Shown in pieces: positions 43,348 to 52,005 of a stretch of 64,000 bases of DNA. This DNA is from JAIVJG01 sp964236735 (lineage in GTDB: Bacteria; Acidobacteriota; Blastocatellia; Pyrinomonadales; Pyrinomonadaceae). The position numbers and the translations under genes are program-made. Below the pieces are notes generated by a model that saw only the letters and a list, made by a program, of their open reading frames with translations, made no database searches and was not told the origin of the DNA. The stretch lies in assembly GCA_964236735.1 (NCBI GenBank), contig CAXSFM010000019.1, forward strand, positions 1 to 64,000. Direction: 5' to 3'. Position 1 is the stretch's first letter. Each line of letters begins with the position of its first letter.

Positions 43348-44934
43348 AAACGTGAACTGCACGATGGTTTGCGTGATGCGCTCGCCGTTGTAGGCGGCGA
43401 CGTGCATGACGACGGGGTCGCCGGGCTTGAGCGCAGAGACGATGCGCTCGAAGTCCGCGAGCGAGTTAACCGTCTGGCGATTGACGCGCTGCACGACCAT
43501 GTTCCTTCTAAGTCCGGCGTCGAAGGCGATGCCCGCCTGATCTATGTCTTTGACGAAGAGGCCGCGCACGTTTTTCAGGTTTCGCTCATTGGCAATCTGC
43601 GGCGTCAAGTCGCTCAAGGTCAGTCCGAGCGTCGGGCGGTCTTCCTTCGCGGAAGGCTTGATGACATCCGGCTTCGTCGCGTCGGGCTTGTCCTCTGCGT
43701 CGAGAATTGATGACGCGCGCGGCGGACGCTCGGCGATGGTCACGTTGGCCGTGCGCCGTTCGAGTTTGTTATTGGCCTCGCGCAGGTAGGTGACGGGGAC
43801 GGTCTGGCCGACTTCCGTCCCGGCGACCTTGCTGATTAAGTCGCGCTCGTTGGTGATCGTCTGTCCGCCGAACTCGATGATGATGTCGTTGGTCTGCAAG
43901 CCGGCTTTGGCCGCCGGACTCTGCGCGTCGGCGATGTCTTTAACAATCGCGCCCTTCGCATCCGGCAAATCATAGACGCGCGCGAACTCCGGCTTGACGC
44001 CTTCGAGGAAGATGCCCAGATAGCCGCGACGCACCTTGCCGGTCGTCGTGATTTGTCGGAAAACCGTGTCGGCGATGTTCGATGGCAGCGCGAAACCGAT
44101 GCCGTTGTAGTCGCCGGTCGAAGTGGCGATCTGCGAGTTGACGCCGATCACTTCGCCGCGCATGTTAACGAGCGGGCCGCCGGAGTTGCCGCGATTAATC
44201 GCCGCGTCGGTTTGCAGAAAACGCTGGAAGCTGGACGCGCCGGGCGTCACGCGCTCGCGCGTCGAGATGATGCCGGCGGTGACGGTTTCTTCGAGTCCGA
44301 ACGGCGAACCGATGGCGAGCACCCAGTCGCCGACGAGCGCGTCGTCCGAGTTGCCGAGCTTGATGAAAGGCAGAGGGCGCGTGCTGTTGACCTTAACGAC
44401 GGCGAGGTCTGTCTCGTCGTCAACGCCGACGACCGTGCCGCGCAACTCTTCGCCGGATTGCAGCTTGACCTTGATGCGGTCTGCGCCTTCGACGACGTGC
44501 TGGTTGGTCAGAATCAAACCCTTCGGGTCAACGATGAAGCCGCTGCCCACTCCGCGCGAAGGACGCTGCGCGCGATTGCGGAGCATGTCGAGAAGCGGGT
44601 TGTTGCTCGTGTCGCCGTCTTCGTTATCCTCTTCGTCGCTCTTCTTATTTTTCTGCGAGACCTGCGGCGGCGCGGAGACGGTGTCAATGTTGACGACCGC
44701 CGGCTCGACCGTCTTGGCGATCTCGGCGAACGAGGCGGAGAGCGCTTCGGGCGCGCGCGCGATCCTGTCCTTTTGCGCCTCGCTCTGCGCGACGGTCTGT
44801 CGCCCCGCGAGCATCGCGCCGACGCCGATACCGACAACGAGACAAGCGACCGCGAGCGCGGCGATCCACACGCGAAGCTGCCGCAGAATGCTGCGCTCCG
44901 CGTCCGTCGTTTGGCCTATGGGAATTTTCAACAT
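43342..44934 (-). CDS. DegP/HtrA-family serine protease
   Basis: This 530-residue periplasmic quality-control protease is membrane-anchored or exported through an N-terminal helix (VWIAALAVACLVVGIGVGAMLA, about 22-43). The catalytic triad is NQHVV (His), ETDLAVVK (Asp) and GNSGGPL (Ser). Two PDZ domains follow (about 300-390 and 440-525; GYLGIFLEGVKPEFARVYDLP and LGLTLSDLTPQIANERNL). An acidic/charged linker (KNKKSDEEDNEDGD) precedes the protease. Divergent from the kinase gene on the other side. Confidence 0.93.
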   Translation of the reverse strand: MLKIPIGQTTDAERSILRQLRVWIAALAVACLVVGIGVGAMLAGRQTVAQSEAQKDRIARAPEALSASFAEIAKTVEPAVVNIDTVSAPPQVSQKNKKSDEEDNEDGDTSNNPLLDMLRNRAQRPSRGVGSGFIVDPKGLILTNQHVVEGADRIKVKLQSGEELRGTVVGVDDETDLAVVKVNSTRPLPFIKLGNSDDALVGDWVLAIGSPFGLEETVTAGIISTRERVTPGASSFQRFLQTDAAINRGNSGGPLVNMRGEVIGVNSQIATSTGDYNGIGFALPSNIADTVFRQITTTGKVRRGYLGIFLEGVKPEFARVYDLPDAKGAIVKDIADAQSPAAKAGLQTNDIIIEFGGQTITNERDLISKVAGTEVGQTVPVTYLREANNKLERRTANVTIAERPPRASSILDAEDKPDATKPDVIKPSAKEDRPTLGLTLSDLTPQIANERNLKNVRGLFVKDIDQAGIAFDAGLRRNMVVQRVNRQTVNSLADFERIVSALKPGDPVVMHVAAYNGERITQTIVQFTFQ

Positions 44935-45160
44935 AAAACTTGTACCGCCTTCTCACTTCAAAAAGAGAAACCGCAATCACGCGGCACAGTTTGAACCAAA
45001 ACGTTCGACGTGCCGCCGGTCTGTGCCTCCATGAGCCGTCGGAAAATGCACAGAGGAGCGAAGGGCTTGAGTATAACCAAAGCGCAGACGCGCCGCAAAG
45101 CAACACCTTGTAATTCCTCATCTGATTCCGGCATCATCCATCAGACGAAAGCCTACCACG

Positions 45161-46120
45161 ATGCTTTTACTTCTTCCCGACATCACAGACCACGCCGCTT
45201 TCGAGCGTCACTTCAATGATGAAGTCTGGCATCAGGCCGCCGCGATGATCTGCGCCCGTCACTCTCTTGAGGTGGAGAGCTTGCGCCGCTCGCTCGTCGG
45301 CGAGAACGTCATTTTCTTCGTCGGTGAACGCTACGTTATCAAACTCTACGCGCCGCTTCGCGCGCAACACACGCGCGAGTTGGCCGCGCTCGAATTCGCG
45401 CATGGCAAGTTGAGCGTCGAGACGCCGCAGGTCTTGTACACCGGTGCGCTCGAAGGTTGGCCGTACATCGTGATGACGCAACTCACGGGGTTGCCGATGC
45501 GGGAAGTGTGGCCGGAGATACGCCAGCGCGAGCGCGTCGAGATCGTCTCGCACATCGGCGTCGCGCTACGCGAATTGCACGCGCACGCCGCGCCGCTCTC
45601 GCCGCCCGAACTCAATCGCGACTGGCAGGATTTTGTACAGCATCAAGCGCGCACATGTGTCGAGCGTCAACGTGCCTGCGGCGCGAATCCTGAATGGCTG
45701 GAGAGCCTGCCCGCGTACATCGCCGCGCGGATGGATTTATTGCCTGCGGAGTTTGAACCGGCGATGCTTCACGGCGATGTGCATCCAGGCAACGTGCTGC
45801 TCAAGGAGCGCGCCGGTCGCTGGCAAGTTTCGGGACTCTTCGACTTCGGCGATTCGTTCTGCGGCTTTCGTGAATACGAGTTCGTCGCGCCCGGCGTTCT
45901 CATGGTGCAGGGACGGCGCGAAGAACAGCGGTCGCTCCTGCTGGCTTACGGCTACACCGAAGCGCAACTTGATTTGAGCTTGCGCGCGCGTCTCATGCTG
46001 CTGACGATTCTTTACGAGTGCAGTGATTTGCGAAAGTACGCGCTCCGGCTCGCGCCCGACGCCGTGCGGCTCACGCTCGACGAACTCGAAGCTGCCATCT
46101 GGACGTTCGCAAACGCTTAG
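45161..46120 (+). CDS. aminoglycoside phosphotransferase-fold kinase
   Basis: The 319-residue protein has the APH fold: a N-lobe with YVIKLYAP (ATP-lysine), IVMTQLTGLPM, then the catalytic loop LHGDVHPGNVLL (Asp and Asn) and GLFDFGDS (metal-binding Asp). APH-family kinases phosphorylate small molecules such as aminoglycosides, choline, homoserine or fructosamine. Nothing here shows resistance, and the substrate is unknown. It runs opposite to the DegP-like gene and ends 20 bases before the convergent alcohol dehydrogenase. Confidence 0.85.
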   Translation: MLLLLPDITDHAAFERHFNDEVWHQAAAMICARHSLEVESLRRSLVGENVIFFVGERYVIKLYAPLRAQHTRELAALEFAHGKLSVETPQVLYTGALEGWPYIVMTQLTGLPMREVWPEIRQRERVEIVSHIGVALRELHAHAAPLSPPELNRDWQDFVQHQARTCVERQRACGANPEWLESLPAYIAARMDLLPAEFEPAMLHGDVHPGNVLLKERAGRWQVSGLFDFGDSFCGFREYEFVAPGVLMVQGRREEQRSLLLAYGYTEAQLDLSLRARLMLLTILYECSDLRKYALRLAPDAVRLTLDELEAAIWTFANA

Positions 46121-46140
46121 AGCGGCGCACACTTTCAGCC

Positions 46141-47109
46141 TCACGGCCTGAGCAGCGCTTTCAACACGCCCGGCGCGGCAGCGCGCTCGAACGCACGGAC
46201 GCCGTCTTCAAGCGCGAACTCTTCGCTGATGAGACTGGCAACGTCAACGACCTTGCGCTTGAGCAAATCGAGCGCGGGCGCGAAACGTCCGCAGCGCGAG
46301 CCGACGATGCTCAGTTCATCAACGACGATGGGCGTGTGGTTGAACTCCGTCGCGCCGTGAAAAGTGGACTTCAAGACGAGCGTCCCGCGCGGGCGCAAGA
46401 GCGCGAGCGCCGTCTCGAAGCCGCCGCCTGAGCCGGACGCTTCGATCACGACATCGAACGCGCGTGCGAACGAGCGCGGGAGATTTTCCACCAACACCGT
46501 CTCGATGTCGCGTCGCGCGGCGATGTCTAATTTTGAACGGTGCTTGCCACAAATCGTCACGCTCGCGCCGGTCAAAACTTTCAAAGCCTGCGCGCACAGC
46601 AGTCCGAGTTTGCCGTCGCCGACTACGCCCACGCGCATCTGTTTCGTCACGTTAACGCGCTCGACGATGCCGCACGCTGCCGCGAGCGGCTCGGTGAAGA
46701 TCGCCTGCTCGTCCGGCACTTCGTCGGGCACGGGCAAGAGATTCTCGACGGGCAGTTGCAGGTATTCGGCGAACGCGCCGTCACGTCCGACGATGCCAAG
46801 CACAGTCCTCTCCGCGCAGTGGCGCGCATCGCCCTCAAGACACAACGCGCAATGCCCGCACCCGGCGTTGATCTCGCCGACGACGCGCTGCCCCACGAGT
46901 TCCGACGCGCCCGTCGGCGCACGCTCGACCACGCCGACGAACTCATGTCCGAGCGTGCCCTCGAACCCCGCATAGCCGCGCGCGATTTCCAAGTCCGTAT
47001 TGCACACGCCCGCCACACACACGCGCACCAACGCCTCGCCCGCATCATCACGCGGCGCGTCCAACTCCGCCACGCTCAACTTTTTGTTTTCGTAACGCAG
47101 CGCCTTCAT
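46141..47109 (-). CDS. zinc-dependent medium-chain alcohol dehydrogenase
   Basis: This MDR enzyme of about 322 residues has the catalytic zinc site CVAGVCNTDLEIARGYAGFEGTLGHEFVGVV (Cys, His-Glu), the structural-zinc cysteines GCGHCALCLEGDARHC, and Rossmann motif VGVVGDGKLGLLCAQAL. Zn-MDRs oxidise alcohols or polyols with NAD(P). The ATG at 47109 starts MKALRYENKKLSV. The longer open frame to 47187 is made of heptamer array G and is rejected. The specific alcohol is unknown. Confidence 0.85.
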   Translation of the reverse strand: MKALRYENKKLSVAELDAPRDDAGEALVRVCVAGVCNTDLEIARGYAGFEGTLGHEFVGVVERAPTGASELVGQRVVGEINAGCGHCALCLEGDARHCAERTVLGIVGRDGAFAEYLQLPVENLLPVPDEVPDEQAIFTEPLAAACGIVERVNVTKQMRVGVVGDGKLGLLCAQALKVLTGASVTICGKHRSKLDIAARRDIETVLVENLPRSFARAFDVVIEASGSGGGFETALALLRPRGTLVLKSTFHGATEFNHTPIVVDELSIVGSRCGRFAPALDLLKRKVVDVASLISEEFALEDGVRAFERAAAPGVLKALLRP

Positions 47110-47117
47110 AACGAAAT

Positions 47118-47206
47118 AAGTGATGAGTGATAAGTGATAAGTGATGAGTGATGAGAAAGAGATTGTCTTAAACTCATCACTCATCACTTATCACTCATCA
47201 CTGTTT
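47118..47206. repeat. inverted heptamer array G (GAGTGAT family)
   Basis: AAGTGAT, GAGTGAT, AAGTGAT, AAGTGAT, GAGTGAT and GAGAAAG (47118-47159) are mirrored by ACTCATC, ACTCATC, ACTTATC, ACTCATC and a partial unit (47172-47206). The array lies between the alcohol dehydrogenase start and the stop of the gene upstream, both on the minus strand. Confidence 0.9.
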
Positions 47207-47748
47207 TAGAAACTCCGCGCTCTTGTGTAAGCATTCTCCGGCGTGAGTTCGACGGTTGTGTCGCGGCCTGAGACGTTGACGGGCAGACGCCACGTCACTT
47301 CTTCCGCGCCCCCTGTCTCAAAGAGCGTGGCGTGTACCCACCACTTGCCGGGCTGGACGGCGACGACGGTCTCGCCGTGCTCGTCGAGTTCAGCGGCGAG
47401 CGGCTGGCGCTCACCCATGCGCCGCATCACGAAATCCTCGAAGCGCACGCCGGGGCGATGCTCCGAGTCGTAGTCGCGTTGCGCCGCCATCATGTTCACG
47501 GGATAAAGTTGGACGGGGATTTTGGCGGCAGGCGCGTGTGAAAAAGATGGATGCCGGAGGATGATGTGCAAAGCGGTCGCCGCAGTAGGCTGCGCTGTCG
47601 TTGCGCCGTCGAGCGAGGCGCGCTCGTCGTGCGGCAGTCGCCGGTAGATCGTCCACACGGCGGCGCAGAGCGCGAAGACGAGCGCGACGCGCAAGAGCGC
47701 GGTCAGGAGTTGTCCGGCGAAGGTCTGTTGGCTGCTGTTGCTGTCCAC
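47206..47748 (-). CDS. single-span membrane protein of unknown function
   Basis: This 180-residue protein has one transmembrane helix (FAGQLLTALLRVALVFALCAAVWTIY, about 10-35) and an exported beta-rich domain (about 60-175) with no recognised motif. Start is GTG 47748. It follows the cytochrome c gene by 18 bases on the same strand, so a shared role in the envelope is possible. Not recognised. Confidence 0.65.
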   Translation of the reverse strand: MDSNSSQQTFAGQLLTALLRVALVFALCAAVWTIYRRLPHDERASLDGATTAQPTAATALHIILRHPSFSHAPAAKIPVQLYPVNMMAAQRDYDSEHRPGVRFEDFVMRRMGERQPLAAELDEHGETVVAVQPGKWWVHATLFETGGAEEVTWRLPVNVSGRDTTVELTPENAYTRARSF

Positions 47749-47766
47749 TTCAAGCTGTCGCGACGA

Positions 47767-48138
47767 TTATTTCTTAAAACGACGCACGTAACCGGCGAGC
47801 GATTCGATTTGCTCGGCGCTCAGACGCTTCCCGAACGCGGGCATTTTTCCGCGACCGTTCGAGATAGCATTGTAGATGTGATCGTCGCTCGCTCTTTCCT
47901 GCCATTCCGCATCGCTCAAATCGGGCACATGCTTGAGCTTACCCTTAATGGTCTTCCCTCGCCCGTCTTTGCCATGACACGTCGCGCAATTTTGGGTGTA
48001 GGTGACGGCGGGATTGATGGCCGTCGCTTTGTCGCCGCCATGATTTTCGCCCTGACTGCTCTTCGCGGATGCCATCACGACCGCCAACACAGATGCGAGC
48101 GCGACGGCAAGCGCAACGATTTGAATAATTCTTTTCAT
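47767..48138 (-). CDS. small class I cytochrome c
   Basis: The exported protein of about 123 residues has a signal peptide (IIQIVALAVALASVLAVVMASA) and one heme-binding motif CATCH near residue 58, with the distal methionine in GRGKMPAFGKRLS. It would carry electrons in the periplasm, and its maturation needs thiol reduction of the kind offered by the CcdA/TlpA cluster. Of several in-frame ATGs, 48138 is best spaced from GGGAAG. It is the upstream gene of a pair with the single-span membrane protein. Confidence 0.9.
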   Translation of the reverse strand: MKRIIQIVALAVALASVLAVVMASAKSSQGENHGGDKATAINPAVTYTQNCATCHGKDGRGKTIKGKLKHVPDLSDAEWQERASDDHIYNAISNGRGKMPAFGKRLSAEQIESLAGYVRRFKK

Positions 48139-48188
48139 CTTCATCTTCCCGGTCATCTGAAGCGCGAAAGAGTGTGCGCTTGAAAACG

Positions 48189-48446
48189 TCAGGCCATCAA
48201 TTCCTTCTCGCGCAGAGCCTGCGTCAACTCGTGCTCGTCCGGCACGGAGAGAATCTGCCCGGCCACGTCAATCGTCGGCTTGCGCTCTTTTCCGTCGTTG
48301 TGATCCTTCACCCATTGCGCTGCTTCCGCGTTTTGCTCGACATCAATATATTCGTATGCGACGCCGAGTTTGTCCAGAAACTCCTTCGCGCGCTTCGTGT
48401 CGCCGCACCAGTCTGCCCCGTAAACTTTGACCTTCATTGCAGGCAT
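48189..48446 (-). CDS. glutaredoxin-family protein
   Basis: This protein of about 85 residues starts MPAMKVKVYGADWCGDTKRAKEFLDKLGVAYEYIDVEQN; the active-site motif is CGDT, a monothiol-type variant of CPYC as in mycoredoxin-like proteins. KPTIDVAGQILSVPDEHELTQAL completes the thioredoxin fold. It reduces mixed disulfides or assists metal-cluster handling in the cytoplasm. The ATG at 48446 is best spaced from AAAGGGGA. It is divergent from purF with array H between. Confidence 0.85.
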   Translation of the reverse strand: MPAMKVKVYGADWCGDTKRAKEFLDKLGVAYEYIDVEQNAEAAQWVKDHNDGKERKPTIDVAGQILSVPDEHELTQALREKELMA

Positions 48447-48498
48447 ATTCATTCCCCTTTGAATCGAAATTTCCGCCGCATCATAACACGATGAAGAC

Positions 48499-48594
48499 AA
48501 GTGACGAGTGATAAGTGATAAGTGATAAGTGATGAGTGAAGAACATGCTTTTGTCTTTCATTCATCATTCATCACTCCTCATTCATCATTTCTG
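48499..48594. repeat. inverted heptamer array H (GAGTGAT family)
   Basis: Units AAGTGAC, GAGTGAT, AAGTGAT (three), GAGTGAA at 48499-48540 face ATTCATC (two), ACTCCTC, ATTCATC and ATTTCTG at 48560-48594. The spacer is 19 bases. It lies in the gap between the divergent glutaredoxin and purF genes. Confidence 0.85.
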
Positions 48595-48650
48595 ACGTGG
48601 ATGCTACAATGCGGCTTCAAATTCAAACTCTCGTTTGCGGCTCGCGCGAC

Positions 48651-50105
48651 ATGACAGATTCACCAAGCCAAAATATCCCGGACGATTCACAGACGGACGG
48701 TTTCCGCGACGAGTGCGGCGTGTTCGGCATCTACGGCCACGATGAAGCCGCGCGCCTCGCCTATCTCGGCCTCTATCAACTTCAACATCGAGGGCAGGAG
48801 TCTTGCGGCATCGTCTCGTCCGACGGCGAGAAATTGCGTTCCGAGCGCGCGATGGGTCTGGTCTCCGAAGTCTTCACGGAGGAACGCCTCAACCGTCTGC
48901 CGGGCGAGAGCGCCATCGGCCACACGCGCTACTCGACCGCCGGCGAAGTCTCGATCCGCGAGGCGCAACCGTTTCTCGTCGCGGGTCGGCTCGGACAAAT
49001 CGCCGTCTGTCACAACGGCAATCTCCCTTTCGCCACCGACGAGCGCAAGCGTCTGGAAGAGACGGGCGCGATTTTCTCTTCGACCTCGGATACGGAAGTC
49101 GTCTTGCACGGCATCGCACGCGCGCACGACGCCGTGACCGTGCCCGATGCCGTCGCCGAAGTTTTGCGCGAGACCGAAGGCGCGTTCTCGATGCTCTTTC
49201 TGACGCCCGACTCGCTCATCGCCATCCGTGACCCGCGCGGCTTTCGCCCGCTCGCTTTGGGGCGACTCGGCGAGGCGTGGGTCGTCGCGTCAGAGACGTG
49301 CGCCTTCGATCTCATCGAAGCCGAGTACGTGCGCGACATCGAACCCGGCGAGATGGTCGTCATCACGCGCGAGGGCTTGCACACGTCGCACCCGCTTCCT
49401 GTGCGCCCGCATTCGCATTGCATCTTCGAGCACGTCTATTTCGCGCGTCCCGACTCGCTCATCTACGGTCGCTCGGTCAATCAGTCGAGACACAAGATGG
49501 GACGACGCCTCGCCGTCGAGCAACCGGCTGACGCGGACATCGTCGTGCCCGTGCCAGATTCGGGCGTCGCCGCTTCGGTCGGCTACGCGGCGGAGAGCGG
49601 CATCAGTTTTCGACACGGACTCGTCCGCAATCACTACGTCGGGCGCACCTTCATCGAGCCGAAGCAATCCATACGCTCATTCGGCGTGCGTCTGAAACTG
49701 AATCCCGTGCGCGATTTGATCAAGGGCAAGCGCGTCGTCCTGATTGATGATTCCATCGTGCGCGGCACGACCTCGAAGAAGATCGTGCGGATGGTGCGCG
49801 AGGCTGGCGCGTCGGAAGTTCACATGCGCGTCAGTTGTCCGCCGACTTTGAGTCCGTGTTATTACGGCGTGGACACACCGAACAAGTCCGACCTCATCGG
49901 CGCGCAGATGACGATTTCTGAAATCTGCGACTTCATCGAGGCCGACACGCTCGGCTATCTCTCGCTCGAAGGAATGCTCGAAGCCTGCGGCATCCCCGCC
50001 GCCGCGTCGTGTGTCGCCTGCTGGACGGGCAACTACCCGACGCGCATCACGCGCGAAGCCGAAACGATGTTCGCGCGCGAGTGCGAGCCTGTGCCGTCGG
50101 ACTAA
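48651..50105 (+). CDS. purF: amidophosphoribosyltransferase
   Basis: The enzyme makes phosphoribosylamine from PRPP and glutamine, the first step of purine synthesis. A propeptide of 21 residues precedes the nucleophile in ECGVFGIYGHDEAA. The N-terminal domain is the Ntn glutaminase and the C-terminal domain the PRTase (VVLIDDSIVRGTTSKKIVRMVREAG). Cysteines in HCIFEHVYFARPDS, SCPPTLSPCYYG and SCVACWTGNYP are those of the Bacillus-type iron-sulfur enzyme. I chose the ATG at 48651 over a GTG at 48597 because family members start near the Cys propeptide. Confidence 0.95.
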   Translation: MTDSPSQNIPDDSQTDGFRDECGVFGIYGHDEAARLAYLGLYQLQHRGQESCGIVSSDGEKLRSERAMGLVSEVFTEERLNRLPGESAIGHTRYSTAGEVSIREAQPFLVAGRLGQIAVCHNGNLPFATDERKRLEETGAIFSSTSDTEVVLHGIARAHDAVTVPDAVAEVLRETEGAFSMLFLTPDSLIAIRDPRGFRPLALGRLGEAWVVASETCAFDLIEAEYVRDIEPGEMVVITREGLHTSHPLPVRPHSHCIFEHVYFARPDSLIYGRSVNQSRHKMGRRLAVEQPADADIVVPVPDSGVAASVGYAAESGISFRHGLVRNHYVGRTFIEPKQSIRSFGVRLKLNPVRDLIKGKRVVLIDDSIVRGTTSKKIVRMVREAGASEVHMRVSCPPTLSPCYYGVDTPNKSDLIGAQMTISEICDFIEADTLGYLSLEGMLEACGIPAAASCVACWTGNYPTRITREAETMFARECEPVPSD

Positions 50106-50192
50106 ATGATGAATGCCGCAGTGATGAGTGATGAATAAAATCAAGGATGCCTTTCTCTTTCATTCATCACTCATCATTCCGCATTCATCATT
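50105..50192. repeat. inverted heptamer array I (GAGTGAT family)
   Basis: About 32 bases on the left (50105-50138, with AGTGATG units) are almost perfectly mirrored by about 32 bases on the right (50161-50192, with ATCACTC and ATCATTC units), including a shared odd unit ATGCCGC and CGCATTC. The stem is the closest to perfect in the window and follows purF directly. Confidence 0.9.
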
Positions 50193-50213
50193 CTGATGTG
50201 GAGGTAATTCAGC

Positions 50214-51299
50214 TTGGCGCAAAAAAAGCGTGGATGTGGATGCGTGGCGGCGGCGTTCCTGTTGGCGCTCGGCGTGGCGTCGGTCACTGGCTACTTTTTT
50301 TTCGGGCCGATGATTCGCGAGCGTTGGGCGAAGAAGACGCCGCCCGCTTCGGGCAAGGAGTTACAGGTTCACATACTTGATGTCGGACTCGGCGACTCGA
50401 TTCTCATCATCGCGCCATCGGGTAAGACCGCGCTGATAGATGCGGGCGTGCCCGGCAGCGGCAAAAAGATTCTCGATGCCTTCAAACGCTACGGCGTGGA
50501 TCACCTCGACCTCGTCGTCGCCACGCACGAACACGCCGACCACATCGGCGGGATGGACGAAATCTTGAAGGCCACAAACGTCGGCGCGTTACTCTACAAC
50601 GGCGCGGACGCTTACCCGACGAAAGAGTTTCAGGGTTTTCGTCAAGCGTTAAAAGATAAACAAATCACGCCCGTGAAGCCCGCGCCCGGACAGACTTACG
50701 ATCTCGGCGACGGCGTCATTATCACCGCGCTCGCGCCCATTGACCCGCCGTTCACCGAAGGCGACATGCGCGGCGGCGGCAACGAGACGAACGCCAACTC
50801 CGTCGTCCTGCGTCTCGACTACGGCGCGTTCTCGATGCTGCTCGCGGGCGACGCAGAGGCGCAGACCGAACAGCGTCTCGCGAGCAAGAGCGCGCGTCTC
50901 TCCGCCGAAGTTCTCAAGGTCGCGCATCACGGCTCGAAGTACGCGACCTCCGACGACTTCATCAAGCGCGGCCAGTTCAAGGCCGCCATCATCTCGACGA
51001 GCGCAGACAACCGTTATGGCCTGCCCGCGCAGGACACACTGAACCGTTTGAAGGCTGCGAACGTGAAAGTCTATCGCACGGACATGCAGGGCGAGATTTC
51101 CATCGCCACGCACGGCAAAGAGGGCGACATCAAAATCACCGCCGCGCGCGAGCCGAAGCCCAACGAAGACCTCTGGACGGGACGCGCGCCGCTTCGGGAC
51201 GACTCCGCGCGACGCGGCTTCCTCGACTTCGGCGACCTCCCGCCCGCGCCCAAACCGACGCCGGAAAAAGTGAAGACGAAATCAACGAACGGAAGATAA
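50214..51299 (+). CDS. membrane-anchored ComEC-like metallo-beta-lactamase fold hydrolase
   Basis: This 361-residue protein has an N-terminal anchor helix (AAAFLLALGVASVTGYFFFGPMI) and a metallo-beta-lactamase domain with THEHADHIGGMD, LLAGDAEAQTEQRL and KVAHHGSKYATSDDF, the ligand set of the ComEC/Rec2 C-terminal domain. ComEC degrades one DNA strand during uptake; here the channel domain is absent, so the substrate, probably a nucleic acid or phosphodiester, is unclear. It starts with TTG, supported by GGAGG ten bases upstream. The C terminus is a disordered Pro/Lys tail. Confidence 0.85.
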   Translation: MAQKKRGCGCVAAAFLLALGVASVTGYFFFGPMIRERWAKKTPPASGKELQVHILDVGLGDSILIIAPSGKTALIDAGVPGSGKKILDAFKRYGVDHLDLVVATHEHADHIGGMDEILKATNVGALLYNGADAYPTKEFQGFRQALKDKQITPVKPAPGQTYDLGDGVIITALAPIDPPFTEGDMRGGGNETNANSVVLRLDYGAFSMLLAGDAEAQTEQRLASKSARLSAEVLKVAHHGSKYATSDDFIKRGQFKAAIISTSADNRYGLPAQDTLNRLKAANVKVYRTDMQGEISIATHGKEGDIKITAAREPKPNEDLWTGRAPLRDDSARRGFLDFGDLPPAPKPTPEKVKTKSTNGR

Positions 51300-51337
51300 A
51301 CGAAGTTGATGTAAGATGATTTTATGAGGATTAACGT

Positions 51338-51580
51338 ATGAGCGCTAACAGAGCCTACGAAGAAGTGATTGACTTTATCGCGGCTGGGACGAGTCCCGGC
51401 AATCTCATCGCGTTCCAACCGTCCGCAGAGGCGAAACAGCGTCTTCTCGACTTAATCGAGCGAGAGAAATCTGCTGCTCTTTCATCGGAGGAGAAGTCTG
51501 AGCTTGATCATTACACGCAGTTGGAGCACCTGATGCGATTAGCGAAGGCTCGCGCCCGACAGCATCTCTCACATGAATAG
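51338..51580 (+). CDS. small helical protein upstream of HNH nuclease
   Basis: This 80-residue protein is helical (RAYEEVIDFIAAGTSPGNLIAFQPSAEAKQRLLDLIEREKSAALSSEEKSELDHYTQLEHLMRLAKARARQHL). It resembles the small partner proteins often encoded before HNH or PIN nucleases in toxin-antitoxin-like pairs. The next gene overlaps its end by eight bases. No characterised family recognised. Confidence 0.75.
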   Translation: MSANRAYEEVIDFIAAGTSPGNLIAFQPSAEAKQRLLDLIEREKSAALSSEEKSELDHYTQLEHLMRLAKARARQHLSHE

Positions 51581-51983
51581 ATACGTCAGTGCGGAGCTTC
51601 GGCGATTGGTCGCCGCACGCGCCGAAAATCGGTGTGAATATTGTTTGATTCGTGAACAAGATACCTTCTTCGGATGTGAAGTTGACCACATCGTCAGTCT
51701 TAAACATGGCGGTGAGACGACAGAAGATAATCTCGCTTATGCGTGTCTGGTCTGTAATCGGCAGAAGGGCAGCGATCTCGGTTCAATTTCGCGATGGACA
51801 GGTGAGTTGATTCGATTCTTTAATCCCAGAACAGATCAATGGGAAACTCATTTCGAGTTGGATGGGGCAAACATCAAACCGCTCACGGACATTGGTGAAG
51901 CTACCGCGCGAATATTTGAGTTCAACGGCGAAGAACGTATTTTAGAGCGCGAAAAGTTGATTGAACTGGGAAGATACCCATAA
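51573..51983 (+). CDS. HNH endonuclease
   Basis: The 136-residue protein has ENRCEYCLI, EVDHIVSLKHGGETTEDNLAYACLVCNRQKGSD: two CxxC pairs around an HNH core (Asp-His and Asn), a metal-dependent nuclease motif. The N terminus (VSAELRRLVAARA) is the usual lead-in of the HNH_5-type family. It overlaps the preceding small gene by eight bases, so the two are translated together; the small protein may regulate it. Codon use is less GC-rich than neighbouring purM, suggesting acquisition. Confidence 0.88.
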   Translation: MNRYVSAELRRLVAARAENRCEYCLIREQDTFFGCEVDHIVSLKHGGETTEDNLAYACLVCNRQKGSDLGSISRWTGELIRFFNPRTDQWETHFELDGANIKPLTDIGEATARIFEFNGEERILEREKLIELGRYP

Positions 51984-52005
51984 CAATCATCTCTCTCTGA
52001 GACCC

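Noticed and set aside
44053..45034. Two overlapping plus-strand frames of about 300 residues
   Set aside because: Both are antisense to the DegP-like protease with an intact triad.
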